Of a stretch of DNA of 64,000 nucleotides, positions 45,001 to 51,630 are shown in pieces; position 1 is the stretch's first letter, and every line of letters starts with the position of its first letter. This DNA comes from RPQJ01 sp963754535 (GTDB taxonomy: Bacteria; Pseudomonadota; Gammaproteobacteria; Steroidobacterales; Steroidobacteraceae): contig CAVWGG010000014.1 in the NCBI GenBank assembly GCA_963754535.1, positions 156,095-220,094 of the forward strand. Reading direction: 5' to 3'. The position numbers were made by a program, and so were the translations under genes. The notes below the pieces were generated by a model. That model did not search any database and had not been told where the DNA came from. It worked only from the letters and a program-made list of their open reading frames with translations.

Positions 45001-45167
45001 TCGCGATCCTGCACGACCTGTATCTCGACGACCCGTCGGCCGCACTGCCGCACTTCGAGCGCTATCAGTTGCTGACGCAGGGCGCCGACACACAGGTGAC
45101 CGCGTGGGTCACCGAACTCAAGGCACGCATCGCCGCGGTCACGCGCACCGCAGGGGCCACACCGTGA
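42039..45167 (+). CDS. Large exported TPR-repeat protein
   Basis: 1,042 residues from a GTG overlapping the previous stop (GTGA). The signal segment is HLWVAVACVLAGSWSGTAES. Many TPR/SEL1-like and BamD-like helix pairs run through its whole length (LYQLARASEVAGDADAAMAALDEL, QFRRGEVFFSAKRYAESEQAYAAVL), ending with a classic TPR (AKAAYERALTLDPNYADAERNLAIL). This is the counterpart of the large TPR proteins in myxobacterial Agl/Glt-type gliding and trafficking clusters. Likely a periplasmic or outer-membrane-associated scaffold linking the ExbB/ExbD motor to surface components. A 1,010-codon frame on the opposite strand is a composition shadow. Confidence 0.82.
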   Translation: MSAPRHLWVAVACVLAGSWSGTAESARKRAEPTLGSLAGRSAPVDRAQPVQAAPDDAADSYAAFLQIDGADPALKAQALRRLGDLRLEQAAALSAEGDVPDAASQAKAREAVAAYQELLRDYPDYAARDAALYQLARASEVAGDADAAMAALDELVLRHPRGAHADEAQFRRGEVFFSAKRYAESEQAYAAVLAMGPASTFHEQALYKRGWAQFKLGDNAASSRDFLALLDTVLVQDGQLRDVAQLTRPQLELSDDALRALSLMFAADEGAASLQAALSQRGPAPYESRLYRALGDLYVEKERFQDGAEVYRSFARRQPLDPEAPLLLGKATEAYGKAGFNALVLESKQELVELYGPRSAYWAQRGANINPRVSAAVQANLLDLARHHHALAQKKGGEADRDAAVRWYREYLDGFDASAEAPATRLLLADLLLEGSRFAEAADEYEKAAYSYKDAPEAGRAGYAALVALDQAAATIPEAERPALRQRAIESSLVFASTFPEHVETPGVLTRTTKQLFDLGDRQRAESVAQSVLALGPRADAGQQLVAWTVLAHTYFDSSRFAEAERAYGEIVARTPASDTQHAEAIERQAAAVYRQAEARQAAGDHAGAVQDFLRVAAVAPSSPIRAKAEFDAATLLLQDKQWTTAATVLEGFRATYPGHELAADVDRKLAVAYVESGQQAKAAAEFERVAARVTEEPEVRRTALWQAAELQVAAGDRAAASRVYAEYVMRYPVPAGPALDARQTLADLARDANDAAGRQRWLEDIIVADGAAGAERTDRTKFLAATASLELARPLDASARSIRLALPLEKSLPAKRKALEAALGAYGRAEEYGVAQVTTASAFAMADLYRHLGKALMESDRPRNLDAEELEQYDVLLEEQAFPFEEKAIGIHERNARLAAQGIYDEWVQKSYAELAQLMPGRYARAEVADAPVAPVTGPALPPETDPAVQNQLGVQKRQAGQFADAKAAYERALTLDPNYADAERNLAILHDLYLDDPSAALPHFERYQLLTQGADTQVTAWVTELKARIAAVTRTAGATP

Positions 45168-45526
45168 AGACCGCACTCCACTCCAGCCTCGCGCTGCTGT
45201 TGCTGGCCGTCCTGCCGGTCGTCGCGGCCGATGCTGCCGATCCGGCGTCGAAGGCTGCCACCTCCGCGACAGCCGTCGACCGCCTGCAACTCGATGCCAC
45301 GGCCATCACCGGCAACCGCGAGTTGCCGAAGGTCATGAGCATCGTGCCGTGGAAAGCGGCTGAACCGCCGGGCGGCCCTGACCGCCCGATGGGCAGCCTC
45401 ATCGACGAGCTGCTCGCGCCGCTCGACCGTGACGAATTCCGCCGCGAAATCAGTTACTACCGCGACCTCGCGTCGCCGACAACCACTGCTTCAACTGTCC
45501 CCGTCCCCGGAGCTAGCCCGCAATGA
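45164..45526 (+). CDS. Small exported protein between TPR and ExbB genes
   Basis: 120 residues from a GTG that overlaps the previous stop (GTGA). Signal peptide ALLLLAVLPVVAADA, then a short low-complexity Ala/Thr/Ser region and a conserved-looking core LPKVMSIVPWKAAEPPGG. No named domain recognised. Its four-base overlaps on both sides (start in GTGA, stop in the ExbB ATGA) make it an obligate member of the operon. Confidence 0.7.
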   Translation: MKTALHSSLALLLLAVLPVVAADAADPASKAATSATAVDRLQLDATAITGNRELPKVMSIVPWKAAEPPGGPDRPMGSLIDELLAPLDRDEFRREISYYRDLASPTTTASTVPVPGASPQ

Positions 45527-46251
45527 ACACCATCGACCTGATCGCCAACTTCTTCAAGCAGGGTGGGGCGTTTCTCTACCCGATCGCCGCCGTCTTCATG
45601 ATCGGCCTCGTCGTCGCCGTCGAACGCTTCATCTACCTGACGCGCGTCTCGGCCGGCAATCGCCGCCTGTGGGCGGAATTGTCGCCGCTGCTCCAGGCCG
45701 GCAACTTCCGCAAGGCGATGGAAGTCGCCGAGAAGACCGACTCCGCGCTCTCGACCATCATGCGTTACGGCATGTCGCGCATCGCGACCGCCCGCCGCCG
45801 CGACGACATCGAGAAGGCCATGGAAGAGAGCCTGATCGAGGTGATCCCGCGTCTCGAGAAGCGCACCCATTACCTGGCCACGCTTGCCAACATAGGCATG
45901 CTGATGGGCCTGCTCGGCACCGTCATCGGCCTGATCCAGGCATTCGCCGCGGTCGCCGCCGTCAACCCGGCAGAGAAGGCCAGCATGCTCTCGGCCAGCA
46001 TCTCGGTGGCCATGAACAACACGGCGCTCGGCCTCGCGCTGGCGATCACGCTGTTGCTCTGCCACATGTACCTCGAGACCAAGACGACTGAGCTCGTCGA
46101 CAGCCTCGAAGTGGCCTCGATCAAGTTCCTGAACACCGTGGTCGAGCGTCGCACCCAGGCGCCGAGTACGGCGGCTGCAGCGGCCGCGGCGCGCCCGGCG
46201 GCTGCGGCGCGCGTCCAGGAGGCGCCCGCCCGGGAGGCTGCACGCGCATGA
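45523..46251 (+). CDS. exbB: MotA/TolQ/ExbB proton-channel protein
   Basis: 242 residues. One N-terminal and two C-terminal membrane helices (GAFLYPIAAVFMIGLVVAVE, LATLANIGMLMGLLGTVIGLIQAF, ISVAMNNTALGLALAITLLL) with the family's conserved Thr/Gly-rich pore helix. The tail is Ala-rich. With the two ExbD proteins it forms the pentamer-dimer proton-driven motor in the inner membrane. Starts in an ATGA overlap with the small protein and ends overlapping the first exbD by four bases. The symbol is a family name; the system is not iron-siderophore ExbB by context. Confidence 0.88.
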   Translation: MNTIDLIANFFKQGGAFLYPIAAVFMIGLVVAVERFIYLTRVSAGNRRLWAELSPLLQAGNFRKAMEVAEKTDSALSTIMRYGMSRIATARRRDDIEKAMEESLIEVIPRLEKRTHYLATLANIGMLMGLLGTVIGLIQAFAAVAAVNPAEKASMLSASISVAMNNTALGLALAITLLLCHMYLETKTTELVDSLEVASIKFLNTVVERRTQAPSTAAAAAAARPAAAARVQEAPAREAARA

Positions 46252-46760
46252 GGAAAAGTTCCGCCCTGGCGCGGCGGCAACAGCGCAACCACGCGCGTTA
46301 CCGCGGCCGCAACGACCTGACGATCGTGCCGATGCTGGACGTGATGGTCATCCTGACGTTCTTCCTGATCTTCACGGCCGTGTTCTCGAAGACGAGCGTG
46401 CTCGAGGTCAACCTGCCCGGACCGGGGACGCAGGCTGCCACGGACACGCCGCGCTTCGAACTCGAGCTGATCCTGCGCAAGTCGGGAATCGAGGTCGCCG
46501 ATCGCAACCAGGGCGTGCTCGAAACCATTCCGGCCGTCGCCAGCGGGCAGGACGTCACGAAGCTCACGGACTACCTTGCCGCGCTCAAGGTAAAGGTGCC
46601 CGACGTGACTCACGCGACGCTGCTGGTTGCCGCGGACGTGGACTACGACACGATTGTGCAGGTGATGGACGCTGCACGAGTGCGGCAGACGATCGCGGGC
46701 GGCAAGGTGTCGCGCGAGACGCTCTTTCCGCAGATCGCACTGGGAGATGCCCCGACATGA
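46248..46760 (+). CDS. exbD: ExbD/TolR-family protein (first copy)
   Basis: 170 residues with one N-terminal membrane helix preceded by a basic segment. The helix VPMLDVMVILTFFLIFTAVF carries the essential Asp seen in ExbD/TolR. The periplasmic part (FELELILRKSGIEVADRN, VPDVTHATLLVAADVDYDTIVQVMDAAR) is the usual small domain. Overlaps both neighbours by four bases. Confidence 0.88.
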   Translation: MRKSSALARRQQRNHARYRGRNDLTIVPMLDVMVILTFFLIFTAVFSKTSVLEVNLPGPGTQAATDTPRFELELILRKSGIEVADRNQGVLETIPAVASGQDVTKLTDYLAALKVKVPDVTHATLLVAADVDYDTIVQVMDAARVRQTIAGGKVSRETLFPQIALGDAPT

Positions 46761-47266
46761 TCCGCACAGGAATGCGGCGCCACTCGCGCCGTGGCAAGGG
46801 CGGCGGTGGCGGCCATGGGCCGCTTGCGCTGATCCCGATGATCGACATGCTCACGATTCTCGTCGTGTACCTGCTGGTGCACGCGGCGGACATGGACATC
46901 CTGCCGAACTCGAAGAACATCACCATCCCGCAGTCGCTGGCCGACCAGAAACCACGCCAGGCGACCGTCGTGACGGTCACGCGCGACATGCTGTACGTCA
47001 ACGGCGAGGCCGTCGTGACAGTGTCGGAGCTGGGCACCACGAGCGGCCAGGTCAGCGAGCCGTTGCGCGCAGCGCTCGATGCGCAGGCGCAGGGCCTGCT
47101 GCCGGGATCGGAAGCGAATCGTGAGGTGACGGTAATGGCCGAGAAGTCGTTGCCTTACGCCGTGCTGCGCAAGATCGTCGCGAGCAGTTCGGCCGCCGAG
47201 TACACCAAGGTTTCGCTGGCCGTCGTCGAGCGCGAACAGACGTATGCCGGCCTGAAGGGCGCCTGA
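46757..47266 (+). CDS. exbD: ExbD/TolR-family protein (second copy)
   Basis: 169 residues; a Gly/Arg-rich start and one membrane helix, LIPMIDMLTILVVYLLVHAA, again with the conserved Asp. The periplasmic domain (ATVVTVTRDMLYVNGEAV, LPYAVLRKIVASSSAAEYTKV) differs from the first copy, so the motor probably contains a heterodimer of ExbD proteins, as in Agl/Glt-type systems. Stop is 14 bases before the AgmX-like gene. Confidence 0.87.
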   Translation: MIRTGMRRHSRRGKGGGGGHGPLALIPMIDMLTILVVYLLVHAADMDILPNSKNITIPQSLADQKPRQATVVTVTRDMLYVNGEAVVTVSELGTTSGQVSEPLRAALDAQAQGLLPGSEANREVTVMAEKSLPYAVLRKIVASSSAAEYTKVSLAVVEREQTYAGLKGA

Positions 47267-47280
47267 AGGAACCAAGCGCC

Positions 47281-47796
47281 ATGAGCAGCAACGTCGTCGT
47301 CACCAATTTCCGGGTCTTTGACCTGCCCTGGACGCCCTCGGTCGAGGAGGAGCGTCGATTCCGGCGCGTCCTGGGCGCCGCGCTGGGCTTGTTCATCGGC
47401 TTCAGCGTCGTCATCCCGTTCCTGCCCGACACGCCGCGGACCCCGGCGATGGCGCCGGCCGTGCCCGAGCGCATCGTCGAGTTCATCCTCGAGCAGCCGA
47501 AACCGAAACCGAAGCCGATCGAAGTGGTGCCGCCCAAGCCGGTCGAGGTGCCCCAGGTCGAGGCGCGCGTCGAGCGTCCGGTGCCGGTGCCCGTCGTGAA
47601 GTCCGAGCCGAAGCCCGATCCGCGCAAGAAAGCGGCGGCCTCGGGCCTGCTCGCGATGTCGGATCAGCTGGCCGAGCTGCGCGATCTCGACGTCAAGCCA
47701 AACGTCGATGCCAGGTCCCTCAATGCCGGGGCCGGTGAGCGCACCCGCGTCGATCGCTCGATCCTCACGGCCAAGGTGGGGTCGGGCAGCGGCGCA
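47281..47796 (+). pseudogene. AgmX/TonB-like protein, 3' end lost at the IS
   Basis: Starts at 47281 and encodes an N-terminal membrane helix (VLGAALGLFIGFSVVIPFL), a Pro/Lys-rich TonB-like linker (EQPKPKPKPIEVVPPKP) and the region SGLLAMSDQLAELRDLDV that precedes the C-terminal domain in AgmX/PglI-type proteins. The inverted repeat of the IS begins at codon 173. The frame then runs by chance to 47973 inside the IS. The expected TonB-like C-terminal domain is missing and is not found on the far side of the element. This protein would transmit motor energy to the outer membrane, so its truncation would disable the machine if real. Confidence 0.8.
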
Positions 47797-49407
47797 CCTC
47801 GTTGTTCTACACAAGTGCCAACTGATATTGGTGAATGGGGGTATTTCGGAGAGAATCGTAGCGTGGCGAATTCACGCAAGGAGGCGAAGCGAGTCAAAGG
47901 AGTGACCCATGTTGGCGTCTTGGGTAGTGGAAGAGATGAAGACGGCGGCGTTACCAGACAAACGTCTGAATAAGCGACCTGGAGGTGATTTTGGATCAAC
48001 TTACTCGGCGGCCCGCTGCCAGCATTCCGAGGCACTCGCTGCGGTTACGCAGAAACGGCCGCGGCCTACCGGTTTTTCGATAACGATAAAGTGACTTTCG
48101 AGGAGGTACTTCAGCCGCATATAGAAGCTACGCAGCAACGGTTGCGTCAACAGTCCGAAGTGATCCTGGCGCAGGACACAACCGAAATGGACCTCACGCG
48201 GCCGGAACAACCCGTGGCGGGAGCGGGACCTCTCGATGGAAGTTCACGGCGAGGGGTGTTGCTGCATTTGCTGCACGCGTTCACACCGGATGGGACTCCA
48301 TTGGGAACTGCCCACGGCAAGGCATGGGCGCGTGACGAGCACACACCATCGTGCTCAAAAATGACCAGCTTTAGCGCGTGGCCACTCCGATTGAAGAGAA
48401 GGAAAGTTATCGGTGGGTGGTCGCGCTGCAGCAGCGCAACGGGTGGCCGAACAGTTGCCCGAGACGCGGTGTGTGTGCGTGGCCGACAGCGAAGCGGACA
48501 TTTACGAACTGCTCGCGGAGGCAACGAAGGAGCCGCGGTATAGCGAGTGGATACGGTTTTGCGCTGTCACTACGCGCACATGGAGCTGCAACCGGAAGAG
48601 GAACGGATCCTTTGAGGAAACTTCGGACGAGGATACGACCCATCGTTACCTGCGCGCCACGTGCTCGCACAGAAGGTGTTGTTCACTCAAACGATCCAAG
48701 TCCGCGGTCGAAACAACAAGTATTCCTGTGATCGCCGCAGTCGCCGTCAACCGCGTGAGTCGCGCAGTGCGGAAGTTGAGGTGCGTGCCGCGTGCGTGAC
48801 GTTGCGTGCCCCTTGGCGACGAGCTCGCAAGCTGCCCGATGTCACGGTCAACGTGGTTTTGGTTCGGGAAGCGAACCCGCCGGCGAATGACGTGGCCGTG
48901 GAATGGATTCTGCTGACGAGTTTGCCGATCGAGAGCGTTGAGCAAGTGCGTCAGGTCATCCAATACTACTGCGTGCGATGGCTGATTGAAGTTTTTTTTC
49001 GCACGCTGAAATCGGGTTGCCGCGCGAGAAGCGACTGTTTGAAACGCTCGATCGCTGGCTGCCGTGCTTGGCCGTTTATCTGATTGTCACGTGGCGCACG
49101 TTACTGGTGTGTCGGTTGGGAAGGAACTCTCCGGACATTAGTTGCGAGGCTCGTTTCGAGCCAGCGGAATGGCAGTCGGTTTACCAAGTAATTCATCGTC
49201 AGCCTCCACCATCGACGCCTCCGACACTGGCCGAGATGGTGCGGCTGGTGGCCCAATTGGGTGGCTACGTGAACCGCAAAAGGCCCGACCGACCCGGTCC
49301 CCAGACTGTCTGGCTGGGTATGCAGAGACTGCACGACATAGCCCTCTGCTGGCAGATCTTCGGTCCGGGCGCCGAGAATCCGGGGTAACTTGTGTAGAAC
49401 GACGAGG
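47797..49407 (+). mobile_element. IS4-family insertion sequence, 1,611 bp
   Basis: Bounded by 20-base terminal inverted repeats with one mismatch (left 47797-47816, right 49388-49407; core ttctacacaagt / acttgtgtagaa). It carries one transposase gene. I find no target-site duplication: the bases left of 47797 and right of 49407 differ. The flanking DNAs are also unlike in composition and gene content, so the two ends are not the two halves of one insertion site. Confidence 0.85.
47909..49388 (+). pseudogene. IS4-family (Tn5/IS50-like) transposase, multiple frameshifts
   Basis: Begins at the ATG at 47909 behind AAAGGAG. The protein can only be followed by changing frame several times (near 47,970, 48,050, 48,345, 48,455, 48,580-48,660, 49,000 and elsewhere). 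The pieces in order are WVVEEMKTAALPDKRLNKR, FFDNDKVTFEEVLQPHIEA, ILAQDTTEMDL (first catalytic Asp), VCVADSEADIYELL (second Asp) and YCVRWLIEVFFRTLKSG, which is the YREK signature containing the catalytic Glu. All three catalytic residues are still encoded, so either the frameshifts are sequencing errors or the copy decayed recently. Confidence 0.8.
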
Positions 49408-49667
49408 GTCTCCGCACCTCGCCGTACTCAGAACAATGGCGATCATCTCCTTACCGCGAAGCGGTTACACTCCAGAGCCCAGGATCAGCGGCGCAGCCGC
49501 GGCACCCCTGGGTCCGCGTTCCACATCCACACGACACGCCGAAGGCGTTTCACAAGGGAAGCGGTCCCGAGCGATGCCAAGCAGCGCCACGATCCGGAAT
49601 CGCTGGCGACTCGCCCACCAGAACCGAGCCATACGTTCATGATCACCCACGCTAGTGGGCCGGGGGG

Positions 49668-49741
49668 AAACGGAGTCTGCCTCCGTTTTGGTGGTTTGGG
49701 GAATGTGCCGCCTTGCCTGTGTTACCACAACGGAGGCAGAC
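49668..49741. repeat. Palindromic (MITE/REP-like) element
   Basis: A 17-base imperfect inverted repeat (49675-49691, gtctgcctccgttttgg; 49725-49741, its complement with one change) encloses 33 bases. The left end can also fold as aaacggag-tctgc-ctccgttt (49668-49688). The outer sequence ggaaacggagtc...agacgtgaattcc recurs without the palindrome at 51391-51415. Confidence 0.7.
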
Positions 49742-49751
49742 GTGAATTCCC

Positions 49752-50171
49752 CGTGCCAACTTCGGTGACGCATAGCGAGGAGCGTGTGTGGCGATTCTAC
49801 GCAGGGATTTCCGACTACCCTCATTACAATGCTTACCGTATCACCGCTCCTTCAGCGGACTCGTGGTTCAAGTACGAGCGTTCGGGAGAGTCACGCGTTC
49901 GTTGGGGATCACCGCTGGAGACGATCGGCGAGATGTCTCGATCGCTGCGCAAGCTGAACCGCCCGCAGCCCACGGCCTATGGGTCTCAGGGGCCGCATTA
50001 CAACTGGGCAGTCTATGTTGTGACGAGCGTGCCGGGCGAGCGAGAACGCCTGGAGGCGCCGCGCCAGAACTGTTCGCCGGCGAGAATGCGCTCGGCTTCG
50101 ACCCCGGCCGCAATCCGGATGACCTGGCTGTCTTGCGGGAGATGCGTGGCAAGAAGTGGAAATGGTATTGA
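49752..50171 (+). pseudogene. Unrecognised gene remnant, frameshifted
   Basis: Protein-like sequence reads RVWRFYAGISDYPHYNAYRIT, WFKYERSGESRVRWGSPLETI and YNWAVYVVTSVPGERERLE in one frame, then changes frame near 50,045 and ends ...GFDPGRNPDDLAVLREMRGKKWKWY at a stop at 50171. No start codon or family is evident. The upstream DNA up to the IS (49,408-49,667) holds nothing I recognise. Confidence 0.35.
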
Positions 50172-50195
50172 CAATGGTATTGTATATGGTATTAT
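50168..50195 (+). promoter_or_regulatory. Near-consensus promoter with repeated atggtatt boxes upstream of vapBC
   Basis: TTGACA at 50168-50173 and TATTAT at 50190-50195 are separated by 16 bases. Three direct copies of atggtatt (starting near 50162, 50174 and 50186, a 12-base period) overlay the promoter. Such spaced repeats over the core promoter are what an autoregulating antitoxin would bind; that is inference. The leader to the antitoxin start is about 95 bases. Confidence 0.6.
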
Positions 50196-50295
50196 TGAAA
50201 CCATCCAGGGAGCCGGCGCGAGCAGGGGGCGACGGATGTGCCGGGCGGCAAAGGCCTGAATGCAACGACCGCGATGGGAGCGGGGTGCGGCGATC

Positions 50296-50568
50296 ATGAA
50301 CGTAACGCTGACGGTGGACAAGGCGGGCCGCGTGGTGATTCCCAAGGACATTCGCGAGAAAATGCACTTGCGGGAAGGCTCGCGCCTGCGTTTGGAACTG
50401 GTGGGCGATCGGCTGGAACTCAGTCATGAACCGGACGAAGTGCATCTGGAACGCCGCGGCAAGCGTCGCGTGATCGTGGGCTGGGAAGGATTTGACGCCG
50501 GGCAGGCAGTTCAGGAGGCTCGGGAAGAACATCTGGACCGGCTGGCCGGCAATCGTCGGGAGGCTTGA
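50296..50568 (+). CDS. vapB: AbrB/MazE/VapB-type antitoxin
   Basis: 90 residues from the ATG at 50296. The N-terminal swapped-hairpin DNA-binding domain is clear (TVDKAGRVVIPKDIREKMHLREGSRLRLEL), followed by an acidic helical tail that would wrap the toxin (DAGQAVQEAREEHLDRL). Its stop overlaps the toxin's TTG start (TTGA). Neutralises the adjacent PIN toxin and should repress its own promoter. Confidence 0.9.
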   Translation: MNVTLTVDKAGRVVIPKDIREKMHLREGSRLRLELVGDRLELSHEPDEVHLERRGKRRVIVGWEGFDAGQAVQEAREEHLDRLAGNRREA

Positions 50569-50987
50569 GCGTGGATTTCATCGACACTTCCGTGCTGATC
50601 GCCGCGGTGGTGGCGACCGAGCCGCATCATGCGGCCTGCGGACTTTTGCTCGATCGGGGCGATGCGGGCTTCTACATCCACGGTCTTACCGAATTCTTCA
50701 GCACGCTGACCGGCGGGCGAAAGGCGTTCCGGCTGAGTCCTCAACAAGCCGTAGAGCTCCTGGAAACCGACTATATCCCGCTCCTGCAGATCACAACGCT
50801 CACGGCAGCCGAAACGCTTCGCGGCATGCGCGAATGTTCCTCCCGCGGTGTGCAGGGCGGAGCGATCTTCGACTATCTGCACCTCGTCGCGGCGCGGAAA
50901 GGCAAGGCCGAACGGTTGTACACGCTCAACCTCTCCAACTTCCGAGCCTTCCATCGGGACGGCGATCCGGAGATCCGCAGCCCGTAA
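50565..50987 (+). CDS. vapC: PIN-domain ribonuclease toxin
   Basis: 140 residues from the TTG at 50565 (a GTG at 50571 is the alternative). The PIN acidic residues are visible: DFIDTSVLIAA with the first Asp, a central Glu near FFSTL/LLETD, and GGAIFDYLHLVAARKGKA with the C-terminal Asp. Predicted Mg-dependent endoribonuclease. One of few intact genes in the right arm, consistent with addiction-module selection or simply with a short, error-free stretch. Confidence 0.9.
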   Translation: MSVDFIDTSVLIAAVVATEPHHAACGLLLDRGDAGFYIHGLTEFFSTLTGGRKAFRLSPQQAVELLETDYIPLLQITTLTAAETLRGMRECSSRGVQGGAIFDYLHLVAARKGKAERLYTLNLSNFRAFHRDGDPEIRSP

Positions 50988-51630
50988 TCGGACAGCGTCA
51001 CGTCGCGTTCACGTCGCGTTGAACAGGCTCTTGATCGCTTGCAGCTGCACGCGGACCGGTGGGTCGACACAGTCGAACAGATGCCCGACTTGCTGCGATC
51101 CACTTTGGAGCAGTCGGAGGCTGTCATGCCCAGCATCGCAGTCCCTCCGGGCTTTGCGCGGAGGACATAGCTTCTGCGACCGGACGGACACACTCAAGAA
51201 GCGAGCGACACGCCATGCGATTCATGGTCGGCGCACGGATGCCAGGCTGAGCGAGCCCGGTGACGGCCAACAGCGGCGAAAAAGGTCGACGGCGAGCGGG
51301 GCCAGTGCGATGCTAGTTTCCGATCTTCCGTTGCCAGGCGTCGCGTGGATTTCTTCTGGCATTTTCCTAGCGCGTGATGGATTTCGGGTCGGAAACGGAG
51401 TCAGACGTGAATTCCACGTGAATTCTCGGAACGTGGGCATCCTGCCCATATTCTGGCAGGCGCGATGTCCACGCTCGCCGAATTGCGCCGGGTCATTTGG
51501 CGGTCCGAGAACCTTGCCAACCGCAGCTCCGGAGCTACACTGAAGATCGTTCCGCCCGAGGGCGAGACTTGGATGCGGGGCGAGTGCCCCGTGGAAACCG
51601 CGCCGTCCAGCAGAGTGAGGTCGAGCAGCC
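50988..51630. other. Gene-poor stretch with a repeat and a coding scrap
   Basis: No complete gene. Around 51,015-51,125 one frame reads QALDRLQLHADRWVDTVEQMPDLLRSTLEQSE, which looks like the tail of a lost helical protein. The only other structure is the short repeat at 51391-51415. The final ~150 bases before 51631 show no clear promoter. Confidence 0.4.
51391..51415. repeat. Palindrome-less copy of the 49.67-kb repeat flank
   Basis: ggaaacggagtcagacgtgaattcc matches the sequence flanking the palindrome at 49,668-49,750 exactly, with the internal palindrome absent. It reads like an empty site or a deletion derivative of that element. Confidence 0.55.

Noticed and set aside
42144..45176. 1,010-codon open frame antisense to the large TPR gene
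   Set aside because: Arg/Leu/Val-rich composition shadow of a high-GC gene; no signal, domain or ribosome site.
47780..49430. Target-site duplication around the IS (shared cgcacctcg)
   Set aside because: The copies are not at matching distances from the inverted repeats; one overlaps the left repeat, so it is coincidental.
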